A DNA stretch of 35,728 nt, from NCBI GenBank assembly GCA_964346955.1, contig CAYFWT010000028.1, forward strand, positions 1 through 35,728, in the 5' to 3' direction. The notes beneath the pieces were generated by a model that was not told the origin of the DNA, made no database searches, and saw only the letters and a program-made list of their open reading frames with translations. Below, piece by piece: positions 7,164-15,423 of the stretch. A program made the translations under genes and the position numbers. This DNA is from CAYFWT01 sp964346955. GTDB lineage: Bacteria; Patescibacteriota; Minisyncoccia; Portnoybacterales; UBA2143. How positions within the stretch are numbered: the stretch's first letter is position 1; every line of letters begins with the position of its first letter.

Positions 7164-8183
7164 TTACTCTGAAATGCTGAAAGTAAAAAGGATTTGGTCA
7201 TACAACGTTCTATTATATTCGTTATCTACATTTATCATATAGATATTAAAAAGCTTATCATTCCTTATAAAGTAAATGTTTTCTTGAGACCAAGCCATCG
7301 GCGATTGAGGAGTATAAACCCTTACCGCTGACAGACCACCTATCTCCGTATTTATCTCATCAGGAATATCTTGATAAGAAGCTTTTTCTTTAAGCCAGGC
7401 AATAAGATCTGTGCCGGCAGGAGGATTATAGAAATCGGTGGAGTAGTGAGAAACTGAAAAACTAGCACCGGTTAAATTATCTTTTGGGCCAGTAAAAGTT
7501 CCTAAAGATACTTCGTCAGGATTTTCAGCATTAAAGTAGCACCGGCATTCTTGAGGTCTTTCTTCTGGCGGACTTTGCTTGCAATAACCAGGTAAAGGTC
7601 CATAAAGACAATCTGTCGGATACTTTAAAGAATAACCATATTTTTCATTCTCATAAACCGGCCAGTCTTCCGTTGTATATTCCATCTCGGTTTTCTCTAA
7701 CTTTCCGCAATTCACCGTTACATCTTTTATGTCAGGTTCTGGGGGAATCCATTGACCCTCTGCTTCTTTGTATCCAGTCGCTCCGCCAGCCACCAGACAA
7801 ATAAGCTGGTCTTTTTTATAGCCAGCTAATCCACTGACCGTGCCAGCTGCTACATTATAAACATCTACTTCAAAACCTTTGTCCTCGAGAAAAGACTCAA
7901 CACTATCATATTGCTCGCTTGATATTCTATTGGCCTCAAATCCTTTTCCTTCTATATCCACTTCTTGTACTTCTGGGTCTACTTTTACGACCCATTTGAA
8001 TCCAAGTGATTGTATTTCTGAAAAATCTATGCCGGTTTCTTGCTCAAGGTTATTGAGGAGACTAGAAATTTCATCTTCAGGCGGCGAAGGCATTGGCTCT
8101 TCTTTTGGATAATAATCAAGTATCATTCCGATGCCAATGACAATGATGATAATACTAATAATGGTAGTGGTTTTTTTAGACAT
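7164..8183 (-). CDS. Membrane-anchored PsbP-like extracellular protein
   Basis: The 339-residue protein has one N-terminal membrane helix (about residues 6-22) and an outside domain. The first part (about 40-170) is an unknown module ending LVAGGATGYKEAEGQW. The second part starts with VYENEKYGYSLKYPTDCLY, the hallmark opening of PsbP-like domains found on many anchored proteins of CPR bacteria, and contains several cysteines (CKQSPPEERPQECRCY) that could form disulfides. Function is unknown. It starts 42 bases after the stop of the fibronectin-type gene at 8226 and is probably in the same operon, ending at a strong terminator. An AGGAGG lies about 18 bases before the ATG, further than usual and within a small hairpin. 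Confidence 0.65.
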   Translation of the reverse strand: MSKKTTTIISIIIIVIGIGMILDYYPKEEPMPSPPEDEISSLLNNLEQETGIDFSEIQSLGFKWVVKVDPEVQEVDIEGKGFEANRISSEQYDSVESFLEDKGFEVDVYNVAAGTVSGLAGYKKDQLICLVAGGATGYKEAEGQWIPPEPDIKDVTVNCGKLEKTEMEYTTEDWPVYENEKYGYSLKYPTDCLYGPLPGYCKQSPPEERPQECRCYFNAENPDEVSLGTFTGPKDNLTGASFSVSHYSTDFYNPPAGTDLIAWLKEKASYQDIPDEINTEIGGLSAVRVYTPQSPMAWSQENIYFIRNDKLFNIYMINVDNEYNRTLYDQILFTFSISE

Positions 8184-8225
8184 AGATTTACTACCCTCTA
8201 TCCTCCTCAGAGGAGATAGTTAAAT

Positions 8226-9533
8226 TTATTCGACATCCTCGCCTTCTGGAATAGCATCTCCTTCCGTTGAATTAACAATAATAACATTTTCCCATTTATA
8301 GCCGTGTTTGTTAAAGACAGCTATGGTGGGAACCCAATGTTTCTTACCGCCAGCTAAAAGATAAACTTTTACATCTCCAGCCACCCGAATTAAATTAACC
8401 TCAGCATAATCAGCTAATTCATCAGCGCTGACAATAGAAATATCATTCCAATCAAATCCATAGGAGGTAAAAACTTCAGGCGAGGGAATATGCCTCTTCA
8501 TCCCAGCGCAAATAATAAAGACAGCTGGACTATCTTCTGCTTTTAATAAATCATCTTCTGAATAAGCATCTAGTTCATCTTGAGAAATGATTTCAATGTT
8601 CTGCCAACCCAGACCTCGACGGTTAAAAGCTTGAACAGTCGGAATATGTCTCATCTTTCCGTTCTTAATAATATAGACCTCTGGAGTATTAGTTGCTTGA
8701 ACTAAAATATCATCTACTAATTGACTAATATCCAAAATACGTACTGTATCACTAGCTGAAAAAGTCTCACCATTAATTTCTCCGGTCACTGTAACTTCAA
8801 AATCCCCCGTAGCCTCACCAACTAATTCAGCGAATTCCGCCCGAGAAAATTTAAGAACTAAATTAGAGCTCCTTCTTTCTCTAATGCCAAACTTCTTTCT
8901 GAAGTAATTAATTCCTTTATAACCCTGGTCAGGTGACAACTCATCATTAAGCTCAACTGTAGAAATATCAACCTGGCTAGCTCGATAACTCAAAGGCAAA
9001 AAGAGATGAGCTGTTACCCAGCGTCCGCGGCTCTTTTTATTAAAGACCTTGGGAGTAAAAACCATTTCAAAGGTCGTTGAAGGCTCAGGCTCGGGTTCTG
9101 GCTCGGGTTCTAAGGCCAAAGTTGTCCCATTAGCCACGTTAGATAAATCTGATAGATTGTCTTCTTCATCGTTTGATTTAATGGCAAAGTAATAAGTAGT
9201 AGATTCCTCGAGGCTTGAAACAGTCATTGTCTCAGTGCTGCTAGCTATCTGAGGAGTTGGCTCATTATCTGCTTGAGTAGCCAAATCCCAATTGTCCTCC
9301 GTAATGGTAGTTGTAGCATAACGCAAGTCATAACTGGTCGAGGTACCAACCATACCATCATCGCCCGGGGCGGTCCAAGTTAAGGTAATTGAAGAGACAG
9401 TGGTCGTAGAAACAGCTAAATCACTAACAGCCGCTGGCGGAGTAGTATCATTATCCTGGGCCTGGACTAAAACAACCAAGCCACTAAATAAAATTAGACC
9501 AGCCACCAAAATAAAATAGTTTATTTTTTTCAT
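8226..9533 (-). CDS. Secreted fibronectin type III protein with three C-terminal repeats
   Basis: The start is placed at the ATG 9531-9533 (MKKINYFILVAG), which follows an AGGGGG ribosome binding site; an in-frame upstream ATG adds only eight residues. The 435-residue protein has a signal peptide ending VQAQ, a fibronectin III domain (TPPAAVSDLAVSTTTVSSIT ... TTYYFAIKSNDEE), a Glu-Pro repeat linker (EPEPEPEPEP), a beta-rich middle domain, and three copies of a roughly 45-residue repeat. The repeat pattern is V-Y-I-I/L-x-x-G-x-K/M-x-H-I/V-P-x-x-x-x-F-x-x-x-G-x-x-W-x-x-I (VYIIKNGKMRHIPTVQAFNR, VFIICAGMKRHIPSPEVFTS, VYLLAGGKKHWVPTIAVFNK). Such repeats are common on secreted CPR proteins and may bind cell wall or glycans, but that is unproven. 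The gene at 7164 follows closely. Confidence 0.7.
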   Translation of the reverse strand: MKKINYFILVAGLILFSGLVVLVQAQDNDTTPPAAVSDLAVSTTTVSSITLTWTAPGDDGMVGTSTSYDLRYATTTITEDNWDLATQADNEPTPQIASSTETMTVSSLEESTTYYFAIKSNDEEDNLSDLSNVANGTTLALEPEPEPEPEPSTTFEMVFTPKVFNKKSRGRWVTAHLFLPLSYRASQVDISTVELNDELSPDQGYKGINYFRKKFGIRERRSSNLVLKFSRAEFAELVGEATGDFEVTVTGEINGETFSASDTVRILDISQLVDDILVQATNTPEVYIIKNGKMRHIPTVQAFNRRGLGWQNIEIISQDELDAYSEDDLLKAEDSPAVFIICAGMKRHIPSPEVFTSYGFDWNDISIVSADELADYAEVNLIRVAGDVKVYLLAGGKKHWVPTIAVFNKHGYKWENVIIVNSTEGDAIPEGEDVE

Positions 9534-9683
9534 AAAACTCAGCCCCCTACCAAACAAGAATTATGGTCAATGATAATTCTAGATTTTAAATAGAGAGTTT
9601 ATTTTAATTATAAAAATTATTGCCTAAGCAGAGGCCGTTCCGCCAGCTAGCGAAGACAGCCGGGGCCAAAGGCCTACTAATAA

Positions 9684-9711
9684 AACAAGATAGCATATTT
9701 CAGCTATCTTG
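9684..9711. terminator. Bidirectional terminator-like hairpin
   Basis: A 10-bp stem, ACAAGATAGC with GCTATCTTGT, has an eight-base loop. On the minus strand it is followed by TTTTATT. It lies between the beta-propeller gene and the fibronectin gene and would end transcription of the former. The rest of the 9534-9766 spacer shows only a partial GGCCTA inverted repeat around it and no clear promoter. Confidence 0.65.
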
Positions 9712-9766
9712 TAAATATTTAGATTCGCTCCTCTGGCTGAAGTAATATTAGGCCTTACTTAACATT

Positions 9767-11104
9767 TTATCGTCTTCTTTTAACTAAATAAATAACCAAC
9801 AACAAAAGAATTATAATAATCAGTCCTGAACCAATTATTAGCCAACTCTCGCCATTAAGATTCTCGATAAAAGCCAAAAGTGGCTGTTGACTCTCTAGAA
9901 CAATATCTGAAAAATAAAGCTTAGCAAAATAAATCTCTTCCTTGCCACTTCGATTATCCTGCCAGGCAAAAGCGTATTGAGAAGTGCCCAAGGTAATGAC
10001 TGGTTGACTGGCCTCTCCTGAAGTGGCTTGGGAGATTTGGAGAGGTCTGATCTTCCAATGCCCCTTTGTATCAAGATTAACAAAATATATTTGACCGTCT
10101 CCCTCTTGCCAAACAACTCCATATTCAGAATCTCCCCAAGCAATTGATGGTTCAATAGAATAATTCTCATCTTCATTAAAGCTAATCGCTCTTTCCAGCT
10201 GTTTATTTCCCTCTTCATCTAATTGAGCAAAATATATTTGTCTTTGGTCGTTTTTATCATAGCCCTGCCAAACAAGGCCATAGCCAGCTTCATTCCAAAC
10301 AATACCAGGATTGGTCGAAGTAGCGCTCAGTTCACTCACTTTAATATCTTTTCCTTGCTTGAGACCATCAACATTTAACTGATTAAAATATATCTGGCCA
10401 TTGGCCTGCCAAGCTAAACCAAATTCTTCTCCAGTCCAAACAATCGAAGAATTAAGAGAATTCAAGGTATCGCTCACTTCAACATCTTGACCTAACTTTT
10501 CTCCCGAATAATTAAGTCTATTAAAGAAAATCTTAGAGGTTTCAGTCCCCAAACGCGTCTCATGCCAGGAAATTCCGTATTTAGAGCCAGTCCAGACAAT
10601 CGAAGGATTACTTGGACAAGTCCCGTGATTATCAGAAGTAACCGAGGTAGTCCCCCCATACTTTTTCCCCTCCTTATCTAACCTAGTAAAATACAAATTA
10701 CAGCCATCTTTATCATTTTTATTCTCATCCCTGTCATACTCAGACCAAACCACTCCATACATATTGTCAGCCCAAATAATGGCCGGCTGATTTGATATTT
10801 TATCTGAACTGTTGCTAATTTTAAGTTCCTTACTTACTCTTGTTCCGAATTCATTAAGTTTAGCGAAATATATTTCCGGCTCCCCCTCATGCCGTGAATC
10901 GCTCCAAGTCAGACCATAATTGGCACCAGTCCAGATTATATCAGGATTAACTGCCTTATCCATTGAATTACTTATCTGAAAATTATCTATCGAGATTGAA
11001 GAAGCCGCATAAATAACAGAAATTAAAAAAGGCGCTGTTAAAATAAAAAACATCGCCAAGACTAAAATAGAAATTGATTTTAGCTTTTTTTGATTATCTT
11101 TCAT
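9767..11104 (-). CDS. Membrane-anchored seven-repeat beta-propeller surface protein
   Basis: The 445-residue protein has a signal sequence (about 10-33, ending IYAA), then seven copies of a 45-55 residue repeat. The repeat contains IVWTG, Y-G-L/V-x-W, and I-Y-F-x-x-L-D/N (for example NPSIVWTGSKYGISW ... IFFNRLN). It ends in one membrane helix with an RRR cytoplasmic tail. Seven W/G-rich four-strand repeats predict a seven-bladed beta-propeller held outside the cell, probably a binding domain. The ligand is unknown. It is preceded by its own promoter (11143-11171) and followed by a terminator-like hairpin, so it is likely monocistronic. Confidence 0.75.
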   Translation of the reverse strand: MKDNQKKLKSISILVLAMFFILTAPFLISVIYAASSISIDNFQISNSMDKAVNPDIIWTGANYGLTWSDSRHEGEPEIYFAKLNEFGTRVSKELKISNSSDKISNQPAIIWADNMYGVVWSEYDRDENKNDKDGCNLYFTRLDKEGKKYGGTTSVTSDNHGTCPSNPSIVWTGSKYGISWHETRLGTETSKIFFNRLNYSGEKLGQDVEVSDTLNSLNSSIVWTGEEFGLAWQANGQIYFNQLNVDGLKQGKDIKVSELSATSTNPGIVWNEAGYGLVWQGYDKNDQRQIYFAQLDEEGNKQLERAISFNEDENYSIEPSIAWGDSEYGVVWQEGDGQIYFVNLDTKGHWKIRPLQISQATSGEASQPVITLGTSQYAFAWQDNRSGKEEIYFAKLYFSDIVLESQQPLLAFIENLNGESWLIIGSGLIIIILLLLVIYLVKRRR

Positions 11105-11142
11105 ATGAATTTTATCAGATAAATTAATTAATAATTACTTTT

Positions 11143-11171
11143 ATTCTAGCCTCTAAACTAATTTAGGTCAA
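11143..11171 (-). promoter_or_regulatory. Promoter of the beta-propeller gene
   Basis: Minus strand: TTGACC (11166-11171), 17-base spacer, TAGAAT (11143-11148), about 32 bases before the predicted transcript's start codon. No ribosome binding site is visible. Confidence 0.7.
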
Positions 11172-11209
11172 ATGAGGGGAACCCCATAAAAACTATGCCT
11201 TAAAAATAA

Positions 11210-11602
11210 CTACCAAACAAAGTAACCAAGATAAATTAAAATAGCTCCTGTCGCTATAATAAACATTGCTTCAGCTATCAGATATTCTTTTTTCTTCTTT
11301 AAGGATTTGGAAATCTTAAGATACGCCCTTGGCAAGACAAGGATAAACAAACCTTTAGCAAAGGCAAACCAACCAAAAAGGGTAATAATTATAGGCCAGT
11401 CTAGTACCCAGATGTTATGTAAGGCCACTAAAAAATACCCTACCGCTAAAATGATAAAGCCATTTAAGTAAACTACTGGACGATTTTCAATATATTCTTT
11501 CTCCAGTAATTTCTTGTAATATTCTAGATTGATTAAAACACCCAGCCCTATGGCCATGTAGGCAATACCTATATAACAAATTATATATTGAGCAGCTGAC
11601 AT
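11210..11602 (-). CDS. Small four-helix membrane protein (paralogue of the gene at the right edge)
   Basis: This 130-residue protein has about four hydrophobic helices and a conserved central motif, ALHNIWVLDWPIIITLFGW ... KG. The same motif (VILHNVWVWDWPVVITILAW ... KG) occurs in the gene at 35431, so the two are paralogues about 24 kb apart. No family with known function is recognised; it is an integral membrane protein. It is preceded by a TAGAAT -10 at 11639-11644 and lies downstream of another small membrane protein. The pairing pattern between these two genes is discussed in the findings. Confidence 0.6.
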   Translation of the reverse strand: MSAAQYIICYIGIAYMAIGLGVLINLEYYKKLLEKEYIENRPVVYLNGFIILAVGYFLVALHNIWVLDWPIIITLFGWFAFAKGLFILVLPRAYLKISKSLKKKKEYLIAEAMFIIATGAILIYLGYFVW

Positions 11603-11638
11603 ATTTTTCTAAAGAAGTAATAATCCACGGCTTCTTTT

Positions 11639-11644
11639 ATTCTA
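11639..11644 (-). promoter_or_regulatory. -10 element (TAGAAT, TTGG-extended) for the gene at 11210
   Basis: Minus strand reads TTGGTAGAAT, the same extended -10 used in front of several other genes here. The -35 region (TTTTCA at 17 bases) is weak, and the leader is about 34 nt. Confidence 0.45.
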
Positions 11645-11687
11645 CCAAAAATCACCTCTGCTGAAAAGTGGATTGGCGAGGCAACTT

Positions 11688-12155
11688 CTAAAATGGTGAT
11701 TCCTTTTCAGAGGGCGGAGTCATCGACTTCTTCTTTTTTTTAATCAATAAGACTGAGCTACCCACTACCCCAATTAAAAAGCCCACTGGGCAAATCAAAG
11801 TCGCCACCATAAAGAAAACTATGTGAAAAACCTCCATCAAATAGCTTAGGATAGTAATCCGAGCAACCATTATCCCTAAGGCATAAAAGACATTGTGCAA
11901 ACAGACAAAGACAAAAAATCCGGCCGCCGAAGCTCCGGTTAGCAATAAGAACTTTTTAAGTGCTCCTTCTAGCTTTTCCTTCACCGTTGAAAATATCAAA
12001 GCGCCACCTAACAAAGAGAAGACAAAAATGGGTAACAAAAAAAGAAGAGGGCCCCTCAATAAGTCACTAACTACTGGAACAAAAAATTGACTTACTACAA
12101 CAAGAAAAACTCCTATTAATACCCAAAATATTATTGGTGTCAGAAATCTCTTCAT
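11688..12155 (-). CDS. Four-helix membrane protein, unknown function
   Basis: The 155-residue protein is mostly hydrophobic with four predicted helices (starts about residues 7, 35, 68 and 115) and a lysine-rich cytoplasmic end (LLIKKKKKSMTPPSEKESPF). No family is recognised. The -10 box TAGAAT lies exactly six bases before the ATG, so the mRNA is probably leaderless, consistent with the absence of a ribosome binding site. It follows the RND permease gene at 12274 on the same strand but has its own promoter. Confidence 0.6.
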   Translation of the reverse strand: MKRFLTPIIFWVLIGVFLVVVSQFFVPVVSDLLRGPLLFLLPIFVFSLLGGALIFSTVKEKLEGALKKFLLLTGASAAGFFVFVCLHNVFYALGIMVARITILSYLMEVFHIVFFMVATLICPVGFLIGVVGSSVLLIKKKKKSMTPPSEKESPF

Positions 12156-12161
12156 TATAAT

Positions 12162-12190
12162 ATTCTACCAAAAAACCACCTGCTTGGCGA
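12162..12190 (-). promoter_or_regulatory. Promoter giving a leaderless mRNA for the gene at 11688
   Basis: Minus strand: TCGCCA (12185-12190), 17 bases, TAGAAT (12162-12167), then six bases to ATG. The start of transcription should coincide with the A of ATG. Confidence 0.6.
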
Positions 12191-12207
12191 TTCTTTTTAT
12201 TAGTTTT

Positions 12208-12250
12208 CCTGCTGGGACGTCTGCCTGTCGGCAGGCAGGTTTTCTAACCT
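12208..12250 (-). repeat. tRNA-3'-end-like intergenic element with inserted hairpin
   Basis: Plus-strand core: CTGCTGGGACG ... TTTTCTAACCT, interrupted by a perfect hairpin CTGCCTG-TCGG-CAGGCAG (12221-12238). It is a member of a family of eight; a near copy lies at 21636-21678. Confidence 0.55.
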
Positions 12251-12273
12251 AAGGATGGATAAAAAATATTAAA

Positions 12274-15200
12274 TTATTCCAACTTTTTTTCAGCAAATCG
12301 ACGGTAAAGAAGGGGTACTACAAAAAGAGTCAAGAAAACAGAAATAAAAAGACCATAGATAATAGCAAAACCTAATCCGCCCCAAAGTTCGCTGCTTAAA
12401 GTAATCGGCAGAATACCCAAGATGGTCGTAATAGAAGTTAAAATAATCGGACGAAATCGAACAATGCCTGCCTGCAAAACTGCCTCATTCATTGTCATTT
12501 GAGCCCGCCTATTTCGATTAATCATATCAACTAAAATAATCCCATTATTAACGACAATACCAGCCAAGGCAACAATTCCTATAATAGCTGGTAAACTTAA
12601 TTGTTTACCCATTAATAACAAGCCGGGAAAAACGCCAATAAAAGCAAGGGGAATGGCTGCTAAAACAAAGAGAGGTTGACGATAAGAGCTAAACTGAAGA
12701 ACAAGTAAAGCAGCAATTAAGAAAATAGCTAAAATCATTGCCCGAAACATATCATTGAATGATTGTTCAATGTCTTCCTGCTCTCCGCCAAAAACCATCT
12801 CATAATCTTCGGGAATTTCAACAATGGCTATCTTTTCTTGAAAAGCCCTAATCACTTCAATAGGAGCGATACCTACTTCAGTATAACTAGTCAATCGGAA
12901 TGTCCGCATCCCATCTTCATGGCGAATAAATGGCCGGCCACCGGCTAACTCTGTTTTAGTGAAAGCACTTAAAGGAATATCACCTCTTGGCGTAGCAATG
13001 GTTAGTGACTCTAAATCATTAATGGTAATGTTATTTGTCTTCTGGCCCTTATTATTATTTGGACTAAGAGCATATTTAACAACTACATCGGTCTCTTCTC
13101 CTTGATGACGAATAATCGTGGCGGTGGTTCCTTTAACTGCATTACGTAAAACTTGAGCTAATTCAACTGTGCTAATGCCATATAATTTTGCTTTAGAACG
13201 TTCGATTTGGATAATAAATTCTGGCTTGGCTTCCTCAATATTAGTTTGAACATTACTACTGCCAGGGGTCTCCTTGAGAATTTCTTCTAACTGACGGGTG
13301 ACTGACTCTAATTTCTTTAAAGATTCACCTCTGATACCAATATCAACTGGGGCGGCTGAAGGCGGCCCTGAAGTAAATTCAAGTAAGGAGACCTCTGCTT
13401 CTTCAATAGACTGGTCAAAAATCTTTTGGTATCTTCCAACTAGCTGGGGGCTCTCTTCAACTCTTTCTTCTTGCTCTATTAAATTAACAATGACTCCACC
13501 AAGGTGCTCGCCGACATTGCCGCTAAATAAATCATAACCGACACTAACAGCAAATGATTTAATTTGTTCTTCCTCAAGAAGAGTATTTTCTACTTCTTCC
13601 ATGATTTGCGAGGTTTCCTCAAGGGGCGTGTTAATCGGTGCCTTAACCTGTACCCAAAATGAATCAGCATCTTCAGGTGGGAACATGTTCATTTTAAGAA
13701 TACCACTAACAGGTAGGGATAAACTCAAAAAGAATAAAACAATAATACCTATAGTCAGAAATCGACGTTTTCTTTTACTTTCAATTAAAGCAGCTAAAGT
13801 ATTATGATACTTTTCAGTTCCATAATCAAAAATACGCCTTGAGGTAAAATTCCGTAAAGAAGTGAAAAAACCTCTTGGCTTCTCTGGAGATAATTCAGCT
13901 CTTTTCTTCAATCTGCTACCTCCTAAAGCAGGAATAATTGCCAAGCCCACGAAAAGAGAACTTAGAAGAACAATCGTCACGGTAATTGGAATAACTCGCA
14001 TATATTGGCCCATAATTCCTGACATAATCAACATTGGCACAAAGGCAAAAACAGTTGTCAAAGTACCAGCAATCAAGGGCCATTGAAATTCGCGAACTGT
14101 TAAAAGAGCTGCTTCCTTGGGTGACTTATCTTTAGTCTGAATATAGACATTCATCCTCTCAATAACCACCACCGCTGTATCAATCAAAATACCTAAGGCC
14201 AAAATCAATGAAAAGAGCGAAAGAAAATTCAAAGTCAAACCCATTACTGGGAGAAAAATAAAGGTAATTAAAAAAGAAAAAGGTAGAGCTAAACTAGCTA
14301 AGAGAGCTTCTCTGGTCCCGACGAATAATAGAAGTAAGACTAATATAATGATTACTGTCTGAAGCCCGCTAAACCCTAATGTTTCAAGGTCCTGACGAAT
14401 ATAATCACCCATATCCAGAATGACCTCAATCTCAATATCATTAGGCAAAAAACTTGCTTGAGCTTGTTCAATAGTTTCTTTAACTTGGCCAACTACCCGA
14501 ATGATATTACCGCCTTTAGTTTTAAAAACACTTAAAGAGACAGCCGGTAATGGCTCGCTACCAGCTACACTTAAACGCGACATTCTCGTTCTCTCTTGGT
14601 AGCCGTCAATCACTTGACTAACATCCTCAACTAAAACAGGCGTATTGTTAATTGAAGCAATCGGTACCTGCTTGATATCTTCGACATCAAGTAACCGACC
14701 AGCCAAACGAACCGTATAATCAGCCCCGGCTGTTTCAATAGAGCCAGTGGGAATATCAGCGTTAGCTAAACCAATCGCTTGAGTTACTTGACTAATACTT
14801 AAACCGTAGCGGTCGAGGGCGGCTTTATTAACAATTACTTTTATCTCCCGCTCTTCACCGCCGACAATCTCAACCTTGGAAACGCCATTAATTTTTTCAA
14901 TGTCATCCTTTGTTTCTTCAGCAAATTCTTTAAGTTGAATAGTCTCATAAGGGCCGCTTAAAGAGAAAATAAAGACCGGCTCATCAGAAACTTCTATTTT
15001 ACGGACAACTGGATCTTCAACCTCTTCGGGTAAATCAACTTCTGCTTCATTAACCTTCTTCTGGACTTCGTCTTCTAAATCCTTACCCTCGGCTTGAGGG
15101 TCAAATTCAATCGCAATACTAGAAAAACTTTCTCGAGAAGTAGAAGTAATGTCTTTGACGCCACTAATGCCTAAGACTTTACCTTCAATCACATGAGTAA

Positions 15201-15420
15201 CCAATTCCTCCACATCTTGAGCGCTCGCTCCCGGAAAGGCAGTATTAACCACCACAAAAGGAATATCTACTTCCGGATTAGATTCTTTGGGTATTTGAAT
15301 AACAGAAATTGTTCCTAAAGCCAGAATTACTAAAATAAGCAAGCTGGTAAAGCGATGCTTATTAATAAAAAAATCCCAAAGGGTTTTTTTTGCTTTATCA
15401 CTTTGGTAATTAGTATTCAT
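12274..15420 (-). CDS. RND-family efflux permease (AcrB/MdtB type)
   Basis: This 1048-residue inner-membrane transporter has the full two-fold RND layout: one N-terminal helix, a large outside loop, helices 2-6, a cytoplasmic link, helix 7, a second large loop and helices 8-12. Typical motifs include the N-terminal P-E-x-x-P-E/D-region (NPEVDIPFVVVNTAFPGAS), G-x-x-x-D in helix 4 (GILIDTAVVVIERMN) and RFRPIILTSITTILGILP near helix 11. The proton-relay residues differ from AcrB: the second Asp of the D-D pair is Thr, and the helix-10 Lys position reads Asn (AGIVVNNGIILVD). That pattern also occurs in other HAE-type RND proteins. It lies three bases downstream of its adaptor gene at 15424 and forms a two-gene operon with it. 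Substrate is unknown; drugs, lipids or peptides are possible. Confidence 0.9.
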   Translation of the reverse strand: MNTNYQSDKAKKTLWDFFINKHRFTSLLILVILALGTISVIQIPKESNPEVDIPFVVVNTAFPGASAQDVEELVTHVIEGKVLGISGVKDITSTSRESFSSIAIEFDPQAEGKDLEDEVQKKVNEAEVDLPEEVEDPVVRKIEVSDEPVFIFSLSGPYETIQLKEFAEETKDDIEKINGVSKVEIVGGEEREIKVIVNKAALDRYGLSISQVTQAIGLANADIPTGSIETAGADYTVRLAGRLLDVEDIKQVPIASINNTPVLVEDVSQVIDGYQERTRMSRLSVAGSEPLPAVSLSVFKTKGGNIIRVVGQVKETIEQAQASFLPNDIEIEVILDMGDYIRQDLETLGFSGLQTVIIILVLLLLFVGTREALLASLALPFSFLITFIFLPVMGLTLNFLSLFSLILALGILIDTAVVVIERMNVYIQTKDKSPKEAALLTVREFQWPLIAGTLTTVFAFVPMLIMSGIMGQYMRVIPITVTIVLLSSLFVGLAIIPALGGSRLKKRAELSPEKPRGFFTSLRNFTSRRIFDYGTEKYHNTLAALIESKRKRRFLTIGIIVLFFLSLSLPVSGILKMNMFPPEDADSFWVQVKAPINTPLEETSQIMEEVENTLLEEEQIKSFAVSVGYDLFSGNVGEHLGGVIVNLIEQEERVEESPQLVGRYQKIFDQSIEEAEVSLLEFTSGPPSAAPVDIGIRGESLKKLESVTRQLEEILKETPGSSNVQTNIEEAKPEFIIQIERSKAKLYGISTVELAQVLRNAVKGTTATIIRHQGEETDVVVKYALSPNNNKGQKTNNITINDLESLTIATPRGDIPLSAFTKTELAGGRPFIRHEDGMRTFRLTSYTEVGIAPIEVIRAFQEKIAIVEIPEDYEMVFGGEQEDIEQSFNDMFRAMILAIFLIAALLVLQFSSYRQPLFVLAAIPLAFIGVFPGLLLMGKQLSLPAIIGIVALAGIVVNNGIILVDMINRNRRAQMTMNEAVLQAGIVRFRPIILTSITTILGILPITLSSELWGGLGFAIIYGLFISVFLTLFVVPLLYRRFAEKKLE

Positions 15421-15423
15421 TAT

